Part shown: one piece after another, positions 49,299 through 57,932 of the stretch
Layout of the letters: the number at the start of each line of letters is the position of its first letter
How positions within the stretch are numbered: position 1 is the stretch's first letter
Assembly (NCBI GenBank): GCA_963833375.1
Contig: CAWHXR010000004.1
Coordinates: 124,001 to 188,000 of the forward strand
DNA from: DASUPK01 sp963833375
GTDB taxonomy: Bacteria > Actinomycetota > Thermoleophilia > Solirubrobacterales > 70-9
DNA length: 64,000 nucleotides
Reading direction: 5' to 3'
Notes under the pieces: model-generated
Seen by the model: only the letters and a program-made list of their open reading frames with translations
Databases searched by the model: none
What the model was told of the DNA's origin: nothing
Program-made: the position numbers and the translations under genes

Positions 49299-51512
49299 AT
49301 GGAAGCAGCCCTCGAGCGCGGCCCCGAGGAGACCGCTGACATACGCGCCGCGCGCGCTCGCGACCGGCGAGCCGCTCGAGCGCGAGCACGCTGCTGCGAG
49401 GCGCCCCTGAAGAGCACGCCGCGACCATCGATCCTCGATGCGCCGATCACCAAGCTGCGCGGGGCCGGGCCGAAGCTCGCCGCGGCCGCCGCCGAGATCG
49501 GGCATCGAGAGCCTCGGCGACCTGCTCCGGCACGTCCCTCACGGCTATCGCGACCGGGCCGAGCCGGTCGGCCTCGCAGACCTGAAGCTGGGGGAGGAGG
49601 CGACGGTCGAGGTCGAGGTCGCGAGCGCGAAGCTGCGGCCGACACGCCGGCGCCGCGGCTGACGATCCTGGAGGCCGACGTCTCCGATTCGACGGGCAGG
49701 GCCAAGGCCGTCTGGTTCAACCGCGCCTGGCTGGCGGACCGGCTGCAGCCCGGCACGCGCCTGCTGCTGCGGGGAAAGCTCGAGAAGCGCGGCTTCAACG
49801 TCTCCGAGCACGAGTTCCTCGATGCGGATGCCCGAACGCCCGCGGGCCTGCACACGACGGGCGTGGTGCCGGTACATCCGGCCAGCGAGCGGCTGCGCGC
49901 GCAGCGAATCCGCGAGTGGGTCTGGCAGGCGATTCCGCTGGCGCGCCATGCGGTCGAGCCGATCCCCGGTCGCCTGCGCCGGGAGCTCCGGATGGCTGGC
50001 GTCGCCGACTCGCTGGTCGCCTCGCACTTCCCCGCCGACGAGCACGCCGCCGAGGCGGGCCGGGAGCGACTCGCCTTCGAGGAGCTCTTCCTCTACCAGG
50101 CGGCGCTGGTCTCGCGCCGCGGCCGGCGGGTCGGCCAAGAGCAAGGGGATCGCGCTGCGAGCCGGCGGGCGCCCGCGTCGGGCCGTGGCTCGAGTCGCTG
50201 CCCTTTCGCGCTGACCGGCGATCAGCGCCGGGCGATCGAGGAGGTCGACTCCGACCTGGGCCGGCGTCGCAGCCGATGCAGCGGCTGCTGATGGGGGAGG
50301 TGGGCTCCGGCAAGACGGTGATCGCCCTGTACGCGATGCTGCGCGGCGATCGAGGCAGGCCATCAGGCCGCCCTGATGGCGCCCACCGAGACCCTCGCCG
50401 AGCAGCACTTCCGGACCCTCGAGTCGCTGCTGGCGGCCGAGCCCGCCCCCGCCACCCTCCTCACCTCCGCCACTCCGCAGGCCCGTCGCCGAGAGCTGCT
50501 CGAGTCGCTCGCCGCGGGCCAGCCCCAGCTCGTGGTCGGGACCCACGCGCTGATCGAGCAGTCGCGGTCGAGTTCTCCTCGCTGGCGGTCGCGGTCGTCG
50601 ACGAGCAGCACCGCTTCGGCGTCCGGCAGCGCGCCGCGCTCGACGCGAAAGGGCCCGGCGGGCGCCTCCCTCATGTGCTGCACATGACCGCGACGCCGAT
50701 CCCGCGAACGCTCTCGCTGACCGCCTACGGCGATCTCGACACGACCGCCCTGCGCGAGCTGCCCGAAGGGCCGCCAGCCGATCCGCACGCGGGTGGTCGG
50801 CGAGGACCGCCGGGCCGAGGCCTACGAGTTCATCCGGGAGCGGCTGCGCGAGGGGCGGCAGGCCTACGTGGTCTGCCCGCTCGTCAGCGAGTCGGAGGTG
50901 ACGGAGGCGCGGGCCGCCGAGGCGGAGGCGAAGCGCCTGGCCAAGGCCGAGCTGCGCGACTTCCGGGTCGGGCTGCTCCACGGGCAGATGAGCTCCGACG
51001 AGAAGGCGAGAGCGATGGAGAGCTTCTCCTCCGGGGAGGCCGACGTCCTGGTGGCGACGACGGTGATCGAGGTCGGGATCGACGTCGCGAACGCCACGGT
51101 CATGCTGGTCGAGGGGGCCGAGCGGTTCGGGCTCTCCCAGCTCCACCAGCTTCGAGGGCGGGTCGGCCGCGGCGAGCACGAGTCCTTCTGCATCCTCTTC
51201 GGCGACCCGGAGTCCGATGCCGCCAAGGCGAGGCTCGACGCGATCGCCGCGGAGGGCGACGGCTTCGCGCTCGCCGAGGTGGATCTCTCGATTCGCGGCG
51301 AGGGGGAGATCCTCGGGACGCGGCAGCACGGCCTGCCGAGATTCCGCGCGGCCTCGCTGCCGGAGGACACCGCGCTGCTGCTCGAGGCCCGCCGGCGGGT
51401 GCTCCAGCTGCGCGAGCGCTTCGGCTCCCTCGAGGTCTCGGAGCTCGGCCCGCTGATGGACGAGGCCAGGCGGCGCTTCGGCGACGAGCGGGTCGAGCAG
51501 ATAGCCGCCTGA
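49299..51512 (+). CDS. recG: ATP-dependent DNA helicase RecG, multiply frameshifted
   Basis: RecG rescues stalled forks by branch migration. The signal runs from an N-terminal wedge/OB region (PITKLRGAGPKLAAAAAEIG, then ESLGDLLRHVPHGYRDRAEP) through Walker A GEVGSGKT near 50300, DEQHRFGVRQR, TATPIPRT, and the intact C-terminal helicase half with QLHQLRGRVGRGEHESFCIL. About eight single-base breaks occur between 49.5 and 50.8 kb (near 49500, 49655, 50130, 50200, 50265, 50350, 50570, 50775), several at G or C runs. After 50793 the frame is clean to the TGA at 51510-51512. The true start is uncertain: ATG 49299 or nearer 49410. Confidence 0.8.
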
Positions 51513-51558
51513 TGAGAGGGTGCAGCGGAAGCGAAGCTGAGCAGCAACCCGATTGATG
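51511..51558. repeat. GATG hairpin element between recG and rsmD
   Basis: GATGAGAGGGTGC, central AGC/GCT pairing, then GCAGCAACCCGATTGATG. It starts at the recG stop and ends with the ATG start codon of rsmD. Confidence 0.7.
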
Positions 51559-52170
51559 CCGGAGCTCCGCATCACCGGGGGAGAGCTGGGGGGCCGCCGC
51601 ATCCGGGGTCCGCGCGGGAGGCGGGAGCTCCGGCCCACCGCGGAGCGGGTGCGCGAGGCTGTCTTCTCGATCCTCGGGGACGTCTCCGGGGCCAGGGTCC
51701 TGGACCTGTTCTGCGGTACGGGCGCCCTCGGGATCGAGGCGCTCTCCAGGGGCGCCGCGGAGGCCACCCTCGTCGACACCCACCCGCGTACCGCGCGGGG
51801 GAACCTCGAATCGCTCGATCTGGCCGACCGGGCGCGGGCCGTCCGCGCGGATGCAGCGCGCTTTCTGCGCCGCGCTGAGGAAGGATCCTTCGATCTCGTG
51901 CTCTGCGACCCGCCGTATAGACTCGCCGACCGCCTTGCAGCAGATCTCGACCCACTCATACGACACGTGCTGGCAAGAGGGGGGAGGGTGATGGTCGAGT
52001 CCTCCCCGGATCGGCCGCTGCCGCTTTCCCTGCCGGTGCTCACCGAGCGCACGTACGGTGACACGATGATCCGCATATTCGAGGGTGCTCCGATAGTGCG
52101 AGGGCGCGCGACAGCGCGACCCGTGAAACGCCGGAGGAGCAACCCGATTGATGGGGCTGGCGATGAGTGA
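51556..52170 (+). CDS. rsmD: 16S rRNA (guanine(966)-N(2))-methyltransferase
   Basis: 204-residue SAM-dependent methyltransferase. ITGGELGGRRIRGPRG is the family N-terminus, LDLFCGTGALGIEALSRGA motif I, and DLVLCDPPY the catalytic (D/N)PPY. The usual domain ends near TYGDTMIRIFE. The last 30 or so residues are encoded by a nested GATG hairpin element and run past the coaD start. ATG 51556 is itself the last codon of an upstream copy. Confidence 0.92.
   Translation: MPELRITGGELGGRRIRGPRGRRELRPTAERVREAVFSILGDVSGARVLDLFCGTGALGIEALSRGAAEATLVDTHPRTARGNLESLDLADRARAVRADAARFLRRAEEGSFDLVLCDPPYRLADRLAADLDPLIRHVLARGGRVMVESSPDRPLPLSLPVLTERTYGDTMIRIFEGAPIVRGRATARPVKRRRSNPIDGAGDE
52080..52153. repeat. nested GATG hairpin element between rsmD and coaD
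   Basis: Outer arms CGAGGGTGCTCCG and AGGAGCAACCCGATTGATG enclose an inner copy at 52096-52126 (GTGCGAGGGCGCGC...GCGCGACCCGTGA). It encodes the rsmD tail and ends with ATG 52151, the proposed coaD start. GGAGGAG in the outer 3' arm could serve as its ribosome-binding site. Confidence 0.75.
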
Positions 52171-52663
52171 GGAGAAGCCGCGCGTCGCGGTCTGCCCGGG
52201 CAGCTACGACCCGGTCACGAACGGTCACCTCGACGTGATCGGCCGCGCCGCCAAGGTATTCGACAAGGTCGTGGTCGGCGTCGTCAACCAGCCGGTCCGC
52301 AAGGCGAAGACGCTCTTCACGGCCGAGGAGCGCCGGCAGTTCCTCGAGGACGCCACGGCCGACCTGGAGAACGTCCAGATCGAGGTCTTCTCCAACCTGC
52401 TGGTCGAGTTCGCGAAGGAGCAGGGAGCGAGCGCCATGGTCAAGGGACTGCGGGCGATCTCGGACTTCGAGTACGAGTTCGAGATGAATCAGCTGAACCG
52501 GAAGCTCGCCCCGGACATCGAGAGCATGTACATCTTCGCCTCCGCGAACTACAGCTTCCTCTCCTCGACGGGGGTCAAGGAGATGGCCACCTTCGGGGGC
52601 GATGTGGGCGATTTGGTGCCCGCGCCGGTTGCAAAAGCGCTTGCGGAACGGCTGGCGCGCTGA
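52151..52663 (+). CDS. coaD: phosphopantetheine adenylyltransferase
   Basis: 170-residue nucleotidyltransferase for the penultimate step of coenzyme A synthesis. VAVCPGSYDPVTNGHLDVIG contains the T/HxGH-type motif (TNGH), and YIFASANYSFLSSTGVKEMA is the C-terminal signature. ATG 52151 is the terminal codon of a hairpin element and has GGAGGAG 11 nt upstream; ATG 52163 gives a start closer to the family length. It overlaps the rsmD end by 20 nt. Confidence 0.94.
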   Translation: MGLAMSEEKPRVAVCPGSYDPVTNGHLDVIGRAAKVFDKVVVGVVNQPVRKAKTLFTAEERRQFLEDATADLENVQIEVFSNLLVEFAKEQGASAMVKGLRAISDFEYEFEMNQLNRKLAPDIESMYIFASANYSFLSSTGVKEMATFGGDVGDLVPAPVAKALAERLAR

Positions 52664-52806
52664 GCTCGTCGTGCGTGGGGGGGTGGGCAGGAGCTTGCAG
52701 TTCCGCGCAGAAAGGCAAGCCGGGGCCGGTCGAAAGGCCCGATGCGTAAGATCCGAGGGTGCCCGTAGGCCTCGGCCGAGGGCAACCCGTATGTAAAGGA
52801 CCGCTG

Positions 52807-53274
52807 ATGGACGTTCTCGTTCTCATCGACAAGCTCGACGACCTGGTTCACAACGCGCGGCCGGTGCCGCTCACGGACCAGGTGCGCGTCGACCGCGAGG
52901 AGATTTACGACCTCCTCGACCAGATGCGTGCCACGATCCCCGAGGAGATCAAGCAGGCGCGCTGGATCGTCAAGGAGCGCCAGGAGATGCTCGCGGAGGC
53001 GAAGCGCGAGGCCGAGCGGATCGTCAAGGAGGCCCGCGAGCAGCAGGCCCGCCTCGTCGCGAACGAGGAGATCACCCGTCAGGCCGAGCGGGCCGCTGAG
53101 GAGATCGTCGAGGAGGCCCGCGAGCGCGAGCGGGAGATCCGCCTCGGCGCCGAGGACTACGCGGACGACATCCTCTCGACCCTCGAGGTCAACCTCCAGA
53201 AGTTCCTGCAGGCGGTGCAGCGCGGTCGCGACCGGCTCCAGGGTCGCGAGCGCGAGCCGTCCGAGATTGGCTAG
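52807..53274 (+). CDS. sepIVA: DivIVA-like coiled-coil protein (SepIVA homologue)
   Basis: 155 residues: a short conserved N-terminal segment (LVLIDKLDDLVHNARPVPLT) and a long Glu/Lys/Arg/Ala coiled coil (about 55-115), ending in DDILSTLEVNLQKFLQAVQR. This layout matches actinobacterial SepIVA, a septum-associated DivIVA-like protein essential in mycobacteria. ATG 52807 has AAAGGA upstream. The intergenic gap after coaD is 143 nt, suggesting its own promoter. Confidence 0.8.
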   Translation: MDVLVLIDKLDDLVHNARPVPLTDQVRVDREEIYDLLDQMRATIPEEIKQARWIVKERQEMLAEAKREAERIVKEAREQQARLVANEEITRQAERAAEEIVEEAREREREIRLGAEDYADDILSTLEVNLQKFLQAVQRGRDRLQGREREPSEIG

Positions 53275-53298
53275 TTAGCCGGGTCAGCTGACCGTCAA

Positions 53299-53304
53299 TA
53301 GGCT
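53299..53304 (+). promoter_or_regulatory. -10-like element, leaderless phosphotransferase gene
   Basis: TAGGCT six bases before ATG 53311. Confidence 0.4.
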
Positions 53305-53310
53305 CCTCCC

Positions 53311-54333
53311 ATGGAGGAGGAGCAGCTCGCGAGCGGGGTCCGTGCGGTCCTTGCGGAGCAGGGCATCGAGCCCGGCGGTCTACGTCTCAGCCGGATTCCC
53401 GGAGGAGCCTCGCGCGAGACCTGGCTGGCAGAGAGCGAGGCGGGCCGCTGGGTGCTCCGGCGGGACCCCAGGGGATCGATCTCCCTGGTCCCGATGGGCG
53501 ACGAGTTCGCCCTGATCCGGGCGGCGGCGGAGGCGGCCGTGCCGGTTCCGGAGCCGCTTGCGTTCGAGCCCGATGAGGGCCGATTCGGCTCGCCCGGGCT
53601 GCTGATGGCGCACGTCGATGGGACCTCCGTAGCCCCGCGCGTCCTGCGCAAGCCCGAGTTCGAGAGGGCCCGCGAGCGGCTCACCGGTCAGCTGGCGAAG
53701 GGGCTGGCGCGGATCCACTCGATCGACACCGCGAAGCTCGACGGGGTTCTGCCGGCATCAGCGTCGGATCCGGCACTCGCCCAGATCGAGGAGTGGGAGC
53801 GCCAGCTGGACGAGATCGGGGAGCCGCTGCCCGCCGTGGAGCTGGGCCTGCGCTGGCTGCGAGCCCATGTTCCGAAGCCGGCGCTGCCGCGGCTCGTCCA
53901 CGGCGACTTCCGGCTCGGCAACTTCATCGTCGACCAGGGCGGCCTCGCCGCGGTGATCGACTGGGAGCTCTCCCACCTCGGCGACCCAGCCGAGGACATC
54001 GGCTGGCTCTGCATCCGCTCCTGGCGCTTCGGTAACGACGATCGCCCCGTGGCTGGGGTGGGAGGTCTCGATGAGTTCATCTCCGCGTACGAGTCGGCCG
54101 GCGGCGGGACCGTCGATCGCGAACGGGTTCGCTACTGGGAGGCGTTCGGCAACGTGAAGTGGGCGGTGATCTGCGCCCGCCAGGCGCACGATCACCTGAC
54201 CGGCGTGCGTCCCAGCCACGAGCTCGCCTCGCTGGGAAGACGGGTCTGTGAGCCCGAGTGGGACATGCTGGAGTTGATGCGAGGGCGCTCCGCAGATGCG
54301 TGGGCGCTCCGTAAGGAGCGACCCGTTTCATGA
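53311..54333 (+). CDS. phosphotransferase family protein (APH/ACAD10-like kinase fold)
   Basis: 340-residue aminoglycoside-phosphotransferase-fold protein. LSRIPGGASRETWLAE is the nucleotide loop, LVHGDFRLGNFIVD the catalytic HxDxxxxN and AVIDWELSHLGDPAEDIGWL the metal-binding DxE region. Similar proteins with DUF6285 partners occur beside acyl-CoA dehydrogenases in hydroxy-fatty-acid catabolism; no such dehydrogenase is adjacent here. TAGGCT lies 6 nt before ATG 53311. The last 20 or so residues (RGRSADAWALRKERPVS) are encoded by a hairpin element. Confidence 0.88.
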   Translation: MEEEQLASGVRAVLAEQGIEPGGLRLSRIPGGASRETWLAESEAGRWVLRRDPRGSISLVPMGDEFALIRAAAEAAVPVPEPLAFEPDEGRFGSPGLLMAHVDGTSVAPRVLRKPEFERARERLTGQLAKGLARIHSIDTAKLDGVLPASASDPALAQIEEWERQLDEIGEPLPAVELGLRWLRAHVPKPALPRLVHGDFRLGNFIVDQGGLAAVIDWELSHLGDPAEDIGWLCIRSWRFGNDDRPVAGVGGLDEFISAYESAGGGTVDRERVRYWEAFGNVKWAVICARQAHDHLTGVRPSHELASLGRRVCEPEWDMLELMRGRSADAWALRKERPVS

Positions 54334-54358
54334 GCGGGGAGCAACCCGTCTGACGATG
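54276..54358. repeat. nested GATG hairpin element between the phosphotransferase and DUF6285 genes
   Basis: Outer 5' arm GATGCGAGGGCGCTCCG and outer 3' arm GGGGAGCAACCCGTCTGACG enclose an inner copy at 54295-54333 (GATGCGTGGGCGCTCCG, then GGAGCGACCCGTTTCATGA). It contains the stop of one gene and ends with the ATG (54356) of the next. Confidence 0.75.
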
Positions 54359-54715
54359 CAGGACCGACCGACCGCACCGGAGCTGCTCGATGCCGTGGCC
54401 GCCTACCTGTTCGACGAGCTGCGCCCGGAGGTGCCGCGCGAGCAGCGCTTCAAGGTGCTGGTCGCGGCGAACGTCTGCGCGGTGGTCGCCAGGGAGATCA
54501 GGGCAGGCGACGAGCCGGACCGAGAGGACCTCCAGCTCTTCAACGAGCTGCTGGGCGAGGAGGCCGGCGACGTCCGCGCTGCGGCGGCCGAGCTCTCCCG
54601 CCGGATCCGCGCCGGGGAGCTGGATGACCGGATCGACGAGCTCACCCCTCGGCTCGAGGAGCACGTGCGCCGCAAGCTGGAGGTGGCCCGACCCGGGTAC
54701 GCGGAGGAGCGATGA
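54356..54715 (+). CDS. DUF6285-domain protein
   Basis: 119-residue helical acidic protein (RPTAPELLDAVAAYLFDELR, RFKVLVAANVCAVVAREIRA) of the DUF6285 type that commonly follows phosphotransferase genes and may be its partner. No catalytic motif. ATG 54356 is the last codon of a hairpin element; a longer frame from 54296 would be translated from the element itself and is unlikely. The stop overlaps the next gene by four bases. Confidence 0.78.
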   Translation: MQDRPTAPELLDAVAAYLFDELRPEVPREQRFKVLVAANVCAVVAREIRAGDEPDREDLQLFNELLGEEAGDVRAAAAELSRRIRAGELDDRIDELTPRLEEHVRRKLEVARPGYAEER

Positions 54716-55134
54716 GCGGAGTTCGCAGACGCTGGCTTGCCGCCTGGGGCGGGGCAGCGCTGATCGGGATCGCCAACGGCGGGATCCGCGAGGCCGCCTA
54801 TGCGAAGCGGGTGGGGGATGACCGCGCCAACCAGATCTCGGTGCTCACGGGGGTGAGCGCGTTCGCGCTCTACTTCCGGGCCCTGCAACGGCGCTGGCCG
54901 CTCGAGAGCCGCCGGGACGCGCTGGCGATCGGGGCCGCGTGGACCGCCATGACGGTGACCTTCGAGTTCAGCTTCGGACGGCTGGTCCAGAAGCAGTCGT
55001 GGGAGGAGATGCTCGGGGCCTACGACCTGGCGGAGGGACGGCTGTGGCCGCTGGTGCTGGGCTGGGTCGCGATCGGGCCCGAGGTGGTGCGAAGGCTCAG
55101 CGCCTCGACTCGGCCTGGGCTCTCGCCTCCTTGA
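54712..55134 (+). CDS. hypothetical membrane protein
   Basis: 140 residues with three or four hydrophobic segments (around 9-24, 44-56, 72-86 and 112-126) and short polar loops; no recognised domain. SFGRLVQKQSWEEMLGAYDL lies between the last helices. ATG 54712 overlaps the DUF6285 stop, so it is coupled to the phosphotransferase unit. Confidence 0.7.
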   Translation: MSGVRRRWLAAWGGAALIGIANGGIREAAYAKRVGDDRANQISVLTGVSAFALYFRALQRRWPLESRRDALAIGAAWTAMTVTFEFSFGRLVQKQSWEEMLGAYDLAEGRLWPLVLGWVAIGPEVVRRLSASTRPGLSPP

Positions 55135-55175
55135 CCTGGACCCGGATCGCCTCAGTCAGCTGATCGGGGCGGAGG

Positions 55176-55181
55176 TACGGT
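55176..55181 (+). promoter_or_regulatory. -10-like element, leaderless luxR-type gene
   Basis: TACGGT seven bases before ATG 55189. Confidence 0.45.
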
Positions 55182-55188
55182 AGTCCTC

Positions 55189-56826
55189 ATGGAGGCCGTC
55201 GATGAGCTCGAGCTAGGTCGGCAGTCAGTCGCAAGACAGGCCTGGGGCGACGCCTTCGAGTCGCTGTCCAGGGCGGATCGAGCCGACCCGCTGGCGGCCT
55301 CGGATCTCGAGCTGCTGGGCACCGCCGCCTACATGATCGGTCGTGATGAGGATTACGTGGACTGCCTCGTGCGCGCGCATCACATGCGCCTGGAGGCCGG
55401 CGATCTGCCGCGCGCCGTGCGATGCGCCTTCTGGATCGGGATCAAGCTTGCGAGCGGCGGAGAGGTGGGGCCGGCAAGCGGCTGGTTCAGCCGGGCGCAG
55501 CGGCTGCTGGAGGGCGCGGGTGATGAGTGCGTCGAGCATGGCTACCTGCAGCTGCCCTCCGTGTTGCAGCACGCCGCCGCCGGTGAGTGGGAGGCGGCGT
55601 CGGCGACCGCGGCGAGGGCAACCGAGCTGGCCGAGCGGTTCGGCGATCAGGACCTGTTCGCCCTCGCCGCGCACGAACAGGGAAACGCAATGGTCAGAGA
55701 GGGGAGGGTGACGGAGGGGTTTGCGCTGATCGATGAGGTGATGATCGCCGCAACCGCAGGGCGGCTGTCTCCGATTGTCACGGGCCTCGTCTATTGCAGC
55801 GTGATCGCCTACTGCCAGGAGCTGTACGAGCTGCGCCGCGCCCGGGAGTGGACTGCGGCCCTGACGGACTGGTGTGAGCAGCAGCCCCAAATGGCGTCCC
55901 ACACGGGACAGTGCCTGGTGCACCGGGCAGAGATCATGCAGCTTCGCGGGGCCTGGCCCGAGGCCCTGGAGGAGGCGCGCCGGGCACGAGAGCGATTCGG
56001 GGATGCGGTCAACCGCGCCGAGAGCGGGCAGGCCCTCTACCGGCAGGCCGAGATTCACCGTCTGAGGGGGGAGCTCGAGGCTGCGGCGGACGCCTACCGC
56101 GAGGCGAGCGCATGTGGGTGTGAGCCGCAGCCCGGCCTCGCGCTGCTGCGCTTGGCCGAGGGGAGGGTCGAGGTCGCGAGGGCGGCGATCGGCCGTGCGC
56201 TCAATGAGGTCGACGAACGGCTGGCGCGCGCCAGGCTGCTCCCCGCCTTCGTGGAGATCGCGCTTGCCGTCGACGAGGTCGAGAGTGCGCGACTCGCTTG
56301 CACCGAGCTCGAGGGGGTCGCCGACAAGCAGGGGAGCCTGCTCCTCGATGCCCTGGCAATGAGCGCGCGGGGCGCGCTCGAGCTAGCCGCGGGCGACGCC
56401 CGTGTCGCGCTCGTGGCATTGCGGCGCGGGTTGCAGGCATGGCGGGAACTCGAGGCGCCCTACGAGACGGCCCGTATCCGTCTCCTGATGGGCCGGGCAT
56501 GTCGCGCGCTCGGGGATGACGACACCGCCGATCTGGAGTTCGAAGCGGCGAGGACCGGCTTCGAGCAACTCGGAGCGGCCGCCGATCTCGCCACGATCGA
56601 TTCGCTCAGCGGGCAGAGCGGGCCGGAAGACGCCCACGGTCTGACCCGGCGGGAGATCGAGGTGCTGCGTCTGGTCGCCGCCGGGAAGAGCAACCGAGAG
56701 ATCGCCTCGTCCCTGGTGATCAGCGAGCACACGGTGGCCCGGCATCTCCAGAACATCTTCGCGAAGCTCGCTGTCTCCTCGAGGACCGCGGCGAGCGCCT
56801 TCGCCTTCGAGCACGGACTCGTCTGA
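55189..56826 (+). CDS. LuxR-family regulator with TPR-like repeats
   Basis: 545 residues: a long all-helical TPR-like region (about 1-465) and a C-terminal LuxR/FixJ helix-turn-helix (LTRREIEVLRLVAAGKSNRE, then ISEHTVARHLQNIFAKLAVS). There is no AAA/STAND ATPase and no receiver domain, so the signal is unknown. TACGGT lies 7 nt before ATG 55189. It may regulate the following hydrolase gene, but the 137-nt gap contains no obvious operator. Confidence 0.88.
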   Translation: MEAVDELELGRQSVARQAWGDAFESLSRADRADPLAASDLELLGTAAYMIGRDEDYVDCLVRAHHMRLEAGDLPRAVRCAFWIGIKLASGGEVGPASGWFSRAQRLLEGAGDECVEHGYLQLPSVLQHAAAGEWEAASATAARATELAERFGDQDLFALAAHEQGNAMVREGRVTEGFALIDEVMIAATAGRLSPIVTGLVYCSVIAYCQELYELRRAREWTAALTDWCEQQPQMASHTGQCLVHRAEIMQLRGAWPEALEEARRARERFGDAVNRAESGQALYRQAEIHRLRGELEAAADAYREASACGCEPQPGLALLRLAEGRVEVARAAIGRALNEVDERLARARLLPAFVEIALAVDEVESARLACTELEGVADKQGSLLLDALAMSARGALELAAGDARVALVALRRGLQAWRELEAPYETARIRLLMGRACRALGDDDTADLEFEAARTGFEQLGAAADLATIDSLSGQSGPEDAHGLTRREIEVLRLVAAGKSNREIASSLVISEHTVARHLQNIFAKLAVSSRTAASAFAFEHGLV

Positions 56827-56963
56827 GCCGTCCGCCGCCTGGTCAGAAATCACCACGGCTGGCCGTCGTAAAAGTTGGTGAGTTCGGGCGATGATGCCTG
56901 GACTCCCCGGTCATACGGTCTGCCCAGAGCCAGTTGAGCGAAACACGCCCGAGAGGGGGAGTC

Positions 56964-57878
56964 ATGGCGATGAAGCAAGCAACGATCGCCCCGCGGCGCG
57001 TCGAGGGGAATCGGGACCGCCGCCTCGATGAGAGCCAGGCACGTGCGCGACTGCTCGCCGGGATCCCGGTCGCTGAGAGGCGCCTTGACCTGGCGGGCAT
57101 CTCGACAGCCGTGCTCGAGAGTGGTGAGGGCTCACCGATCGTGCTCCTCCACGGGCCGGGGGAGTTCGCGGCCAAGTGGATCCGGGTGATCCCGGATCTC
57201 GGTAGGAGCAACCGGGTGGTCGCGCCTGACCTGCCCGCCCACGGCGCCTCGGAGGCACCCGATCGCGACCTGCACGCAGAGCGCGTGCACGCCTGGCTCG
57301 GCGAGCTCATCGAGCGGACCTGCACGTCGCCGCCGGTCCTCGTGGGGCACGTGCTCGGCGGGGCGATCGCCGCGCGATTCGCCATCGACCACGGCGAGCG
57401 GATCAGCCGCCTGGTACTGGTCGACACGCTGGGCCTGAGTCGCTTTCGGCCCAAGCCGCGCTTCGCGGTGACGATGCTGGGCTTCCTGACGCGGCCGACG
57501 GAACGCTCATATCACCGCTTCATGCGGCAGTGCTCGCTGGACCTCGATGGGCTGCGCGAGGGAATGGGCGAGCGCTGGGATCCGTTCGTGTCCTACAACC
57601 TGCAGCTCGCCCGCTCACCGAGCGCGAAGGTGGCGGGCCGGCTGATGCGCAGGCTCGGGCTACCGCGTATTCCGGGCGAAGGTCTCGCCCGGATCGCCGT
57701 TCCCACCGCCCTGATTTGGGGCCGGCATGACCGCGCGAACCGCCTTCGGGTCGCCGAGAGGGCGGCGAGGCGCTACGGATGGCCACTCCACGTGGTCGAG
57801 AATTGCGCTGATGACCCCGCACGCGACCAGCCCGAGGCCTTCCTCCGCGCACTGCGCACCGCAATCGAAACCGCCTGA
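56964..57878 (+). CDS. alpha/beta-hydrolase-fold protein lacking catalytic Ser and His
   Basis: 304-residue alpha/beta hydrolase fold: IVLLHGPGEFAAKWIRVIPD (oxyanion HG), VVAPDLPAHGASE, and PTALIWGRHDRAN with the acid Asp. The nucleophile elbow reads GHVLGG, placing Val130 where Ser is expected, and the terminal CGH-type motif reads NCADDPARDQ, placing Asp283 where His is expected. It is therefore probably not a hydrolase and may bind a ligand. ATG 56964 has AGGGGGA upstream. Confidence 0.82.
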   Translation: MAMKQATIAPRRVEGNRDRRLDESQARARLLAGIPVAERRLDLAGISTAVLESGEGSPIVLLHGPGEFAAKWIRVIPDLGRSNRVVAPDLPAHGASEAPDRDLHAERVHAWLGELIERTCTSPPVLVGHVLGGAIAARFAIDHGERISRLVLVDTLGLSRFRPKPRFAVTMLGFLTRPTERSYHRFMRQCSLDLDGLREGMGERWDPFVSYNLQLARSPSAKVAGRLMRRLGLPRIPGEGLARIAVPTALIWGRHDRANRLRVAERAARRYGWPLHVVENCADDPARDQPEAFLRALRTAIETA

Positions 57879-57932
57879 CTCGGACCCGGTCCTGAACCTG
57901 ACGCTGAGCTCTCAAAAGGCGCGAGCGGGCAC

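Noticed and set aside
49299..50800. Programmed ribosomal frameshifting in recG
   Set aside because: About eight shifts in both directions at unrelated sites cannot be programmed; indel errors are far more likely.
57205..57220. AGGAGCAACCGGG as a further copy of the GATG element
   Set aside because: Only the 3'-arm core matches, within conserved hydrolase coding sequence, with no 5' arm or hairpin.
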